Source: Gemmatimonadota bacterium | GTDB lineage: Bacteria > Gemmatimonadota > Gemmatimonadetes > Longimicrobiales > Gaopeijiaceae | Direction: 5' to 3' | Length of the DNA stretch: 5,259 bases | Assembly: GCA_003695865.1 (NCBI GenBank) | Contig: RFGQ01000210.1 | Span: 1-5,259, forward strand | Shown: one piece after another, positions 5,190 through 5,259 of the stretch | Numbering within the stretch: the first letter of the stretch is position 1 | How the letters are laid out: each line of letters begins with the position of its first letter | The notes under the pieces: model-generated | What the model was told of the DNA's origin: nothing | Database searches by the model: none | What the model saw: the letters and a program-made list of their open reading frames with translations, nothing else | Position numbers and translations under genes: made by a program

Positions 5190-5259
5190 TCAGAGAGGCC
5201 CGACCCGGTACACCTCGACGATGGGCTCACCGCTCGGGCCACGCCCCACGCCCCACAGC
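5190..5259 (-). CDS. C-terminal end of an unidentified protein (partial)
   Basis: The last 22 codons plus TGA (complement of 5190-5192) of a minus-strand gene that enters from the right edge. It reads LWGVGRGPSGEPIVEVYRV then GPL. The codons are strongly G/C-ending and the peptide looks like a real protein terminus: alternating hydrophobics IVEVYRV fit a final beta strand after a Gly-rich turn. It is convergent with the propeller gene, with 29 nt between the stops and no clear hairpin there. Too short for family assignment. Confidence 0.55.
   Translation of the reverse strand, partial: LWGVGRGPSGEPIVEVYRVGPL

Noticed and set aside
1..5259. tRNA/rRNA genes, CRISPR arrays, insertion sequences or attachment sites
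   Set aside because: No clover-leaf sequence, spaced direct repeats, transposase-like protein or terminal inverted repeats were seen on either strand.

Overview
High-GC bacterial DNA (about 70% G+C by eye, with strong G/C preference at third codon positions) carrying chromosomal housekeeping-type genes and no sign of mobile DNA. The sigma factor has no region 1.1 and a 'SYAVWWIRQ...LQALAEQ' region 2.4 like Bacteroidota principal sigma factors, the genome is GC-rich, and a secreted LVIVD-type propeller is present. Together these suggest the FCB side of the tree, most likely Gemmatimonadota. This placement is inferred from remembered family features, not from a search.

Layout: (1) 1-1864, plus strand: an apparent operon of a possible upstream gene tail (stop overlapping the next start), an SRPBCC/polyketide-cyclase-like protein (111-587) and a FabF-type beta-ketoacyl-ACP synthase (587-1864) that share one base in TGATG. 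(2) 1865-2206: a 342-nt gap with a locally AT-rich promoter region for the next gene and, near its start, a second possible promoter with leaderless geometry. (3) 2207-3067, plus: a compact sigma-70 family factor. (4) 3117-3151: a strong perfect hairpin that probably ends transcription from both convergent sides. (5) 3158-3511, minus: a short single-stranded DNA-binding protein without the usual acidic C-terminal tip. (6) 3512-3723: a divergent intergenic stretch with two adjacent hairpins. (7) 3724-5160, plus: a secreted, cysteine-free LVIVD-like protein that reads as a seven-bladed propeller with a histidine at the entry of six blades. (8) 5190-5259, minus: the last 22 codons of a gene running in from the right edge.

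The first two full genes plausibly act together on acyl-carrier-protein-bound chains (condensation plus a START-fold cyclase/aromatase or lipid-binding partner). The sigma factor, SSB and propeller are separate transcription units with unrelated roles. I do not see a clearly new multi-gene system. The most interesting points are the sigma factor's non-canonical region 2.2/2.4 paired with a promoter that can be read in either of two styles, the tail-less SSB, and the histidine pattern of the propeller.
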